From contig QIEW01000333.1 of assembly GCA_003230535.1 (NCBI GenBank), positions 1 through 5,477 of the forward strand: a stretch of DNA of 5,477 bases. The letters are read 5' to 3'. The notes beneath the pieces were generated by a model. That model ran no database searches. It had not been told where the DNA came from and saw nothing but the letters and a program-made list of their open reading frames with translations. Made by a program: the position numbers and the translations under genes. The stretch comes from a bacterium (lineage in GTDB: Bacteria > SZUA-182 > SZUA-191). Below, one piece after another: positions 4,879 through 5,477 of the stretch (its first letter is position 1; the number at the start of each line of letters is the position of its first letter).

Positions 4879-5091
4879 ATGAAAAGGATACTTATTGCTT
4901 TGGTTAAATTATATCAGCGATGGATTTCCCCCGCGTTCCCGCCAGCATGTCGTTTTTATCCTAGTTGCTCTGATTATATGTTGCAGGCCCTCCAAAAATA
5001 TAGTTTGCTGCGGGCCTTAGGGCTGGGCAGCCGGCGAATTCTAAAGTGTAACCCGTTCCATCCCGGGGGCTTCGACCCCTTGCCGGATTAA
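4879..5091 (+). CDS. yidD: Membrane protein insertion efficiency factor YidD
   Basis: YidD is a small membrane-associated protein (DUF37) thought to assist YidC-dependent insertion. The chosen ATG gives 70 residues beginning MKRILIALVKLYQRWISP, the standard family start. Residues 3-18 form an amphipathic N-terminal segment. The conserved cysteines are Cys24 and Cys30 in CRFYPSCSDY (24-33) and Cys57 in CNPFHPGGFDP (57-67). A longer frame reaches back to TTG 4822, with further ATGs at 4831 and 4858. The added residues have no family similarity and none of these starts has a convincing Shine-Dalgarno, so I prefer 4879. The weak GGGTTTGGG at 4860-4868 is the only purine-rich stretch before it. 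yidC starts 22 nt downstream. Confidence 0.94.
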   Translation: MKRILIALVKLYQRWISPAFPPACRFYPSCSDYMLQALQKYSLLRALGLGSRRILKCNPFHPGGFDPLPD

Positions 5092-5113
5092 TCCTAATCA
5101 ATACAATTCTGTC

Positions 5114-5477
5114 ATGGAAAAAAGATTTGTTCTGTTTTTAGTTATTTCTGTGTGTATACTGGTAGCCTATCAGTATATAGCAACTCCTTATTTGACGCGA
5201 TCGCCGCAAAAACAGGCGCCGAAACCGGAAGCTCAACAGCAGGCGGCTGCCGGGCCCGAGACTTACTCAAGCGAGGCTCTGCCCGATATCGGGGCGCAAG
5301 CGGCTTCCATCCCGGAGCCGGAGCAGGCGGTTGCGCCGGAAGAATACCGGGAGCAACTTGAGGCTCGAGCCGCTCTTGTGCCGCGAGAGATAGTGGTCAA
5401 AACCCCGCTTTATCGGGCAGTAATCACTAATAAAGGCGGAAAAATAAAAAGCTGGCGGCTGGCAAACTATAACGACA
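5114..5477 (+). CDS. yidC: Membrane protein insertase YidC, N-terminal part (cut by window edge)
   Basis: YidC inserts and folds inner-membrane proteins, with or without the Sec translocon. Only the first 121 residues are in the window; the frame stays open to the edge. MEKRFVLFLVISVCILVAYQYI (1-22) is the first membrane helix with its short basic N-terminus. Residues about 28-90 are a low-complexity linker rich in Pro, Ala, Glu and Gln. From about residue 92, EIVVKTPLYRAVITNKGGKIKSWRLANY is the opening strand pair of the periplasmic P1 domain (typical pattern: V.TP.Y.A..+N.GG.+..W.L..Y). This long form points to a diderm host. The ATG at 5114 yields the canonical N-terminus but lacks an obvious Shine-Dalgarno. 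A +2-frame ORF at 5152-5361 is only a shadow of this gene. Confidence 0.95.
   Translation, partial: MEKRFVLFLVISVCILVAYQYIATPYLTRSPQKQAPKPEAQQQAAAGPETYSSEALPDIGAQAASIPEPEQAVAPEEYREQLEARAALVPREIVVKTPLYRAVITNKGGKIKSWRLANYND

Noticed and set aside
5152-5361. 69-codon + strand ORF near the right edge
   Set aside because: Out of frame with yidC; its Ala/Gly/Arg-rich translation comes from the frame-shifted linker codons of YidC.

Overview
The window looks like chromosomal DNA of a Gram-negative (diderm) bacterium of moderate GC content. The main clue is the start of yidC at the right edge. Its product has an N-terminal membrane anchor, a Pro/Ala/Glu/Gln-rich linker and the start of the periplasmic P1 domain, which is the long YidC form of diderm bacteria. 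The phylum cannot be fixed. The aminotransferase and the repeat types would fit Desulfobacterota, Nitrospirota, anammox-type Planctomycetota or relatives. All confident genes lie on the + strand.

Layout. (1) 3-347: the 3' end of an AT-rich ORF I do not recognise. (2) 347-521: a non-coding palindromic element with two inverted hairpins, imperfect terminal inverted repeats and exact 16-bp flanking direct repeats. (3) 555-1304: ecfT/cbiQ, the transmembrane T subunit of an ECF-type metal or vitamin importer, with no ATPase or S subunit beside it. (4) 1305-1760: a dense repeat island. It holds a 108-bp MITE with 18-bp terminal inverted repeats and a 10-bp target duplication, a 65-bp REPIN-like pair of hairpins with compensatory changes, and several C-run/G-run hairpins. 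(5) 1779-3876: a consensus-like promoter, then lipA (lipoyl synthase, TTG start) and alaC (alanine aminotransferase clade), probably one transcript. (6) 3877-4258: a gene-poor gap with two promoter candidates and a tandem 9-bp repeat. (7) 4259-5477: the conserved cluster rpmH-rnpA-yidD-yidC, with yidC cut by the window edge.

The last cluster joins ribosomal protein L34, the protein subunit of RNase P, the YidD insertion factor and the YidC insertase. It is often close to the replication origin, but no dnaA and no convincing DnaA-box cluster is visible here. LipA makes the lipoyl cofactor of 2-oxoacid dehydrogenases and glycine cleavage, and AlaC interconverts pyruvate and alanine. Their pairing may be only positional. 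I see no new defence or mobile gene system. The unusual content is the family of non-autonomous repeats between genes and the AU-rich, Shine-Dalgarno-poor leader of rpmH.
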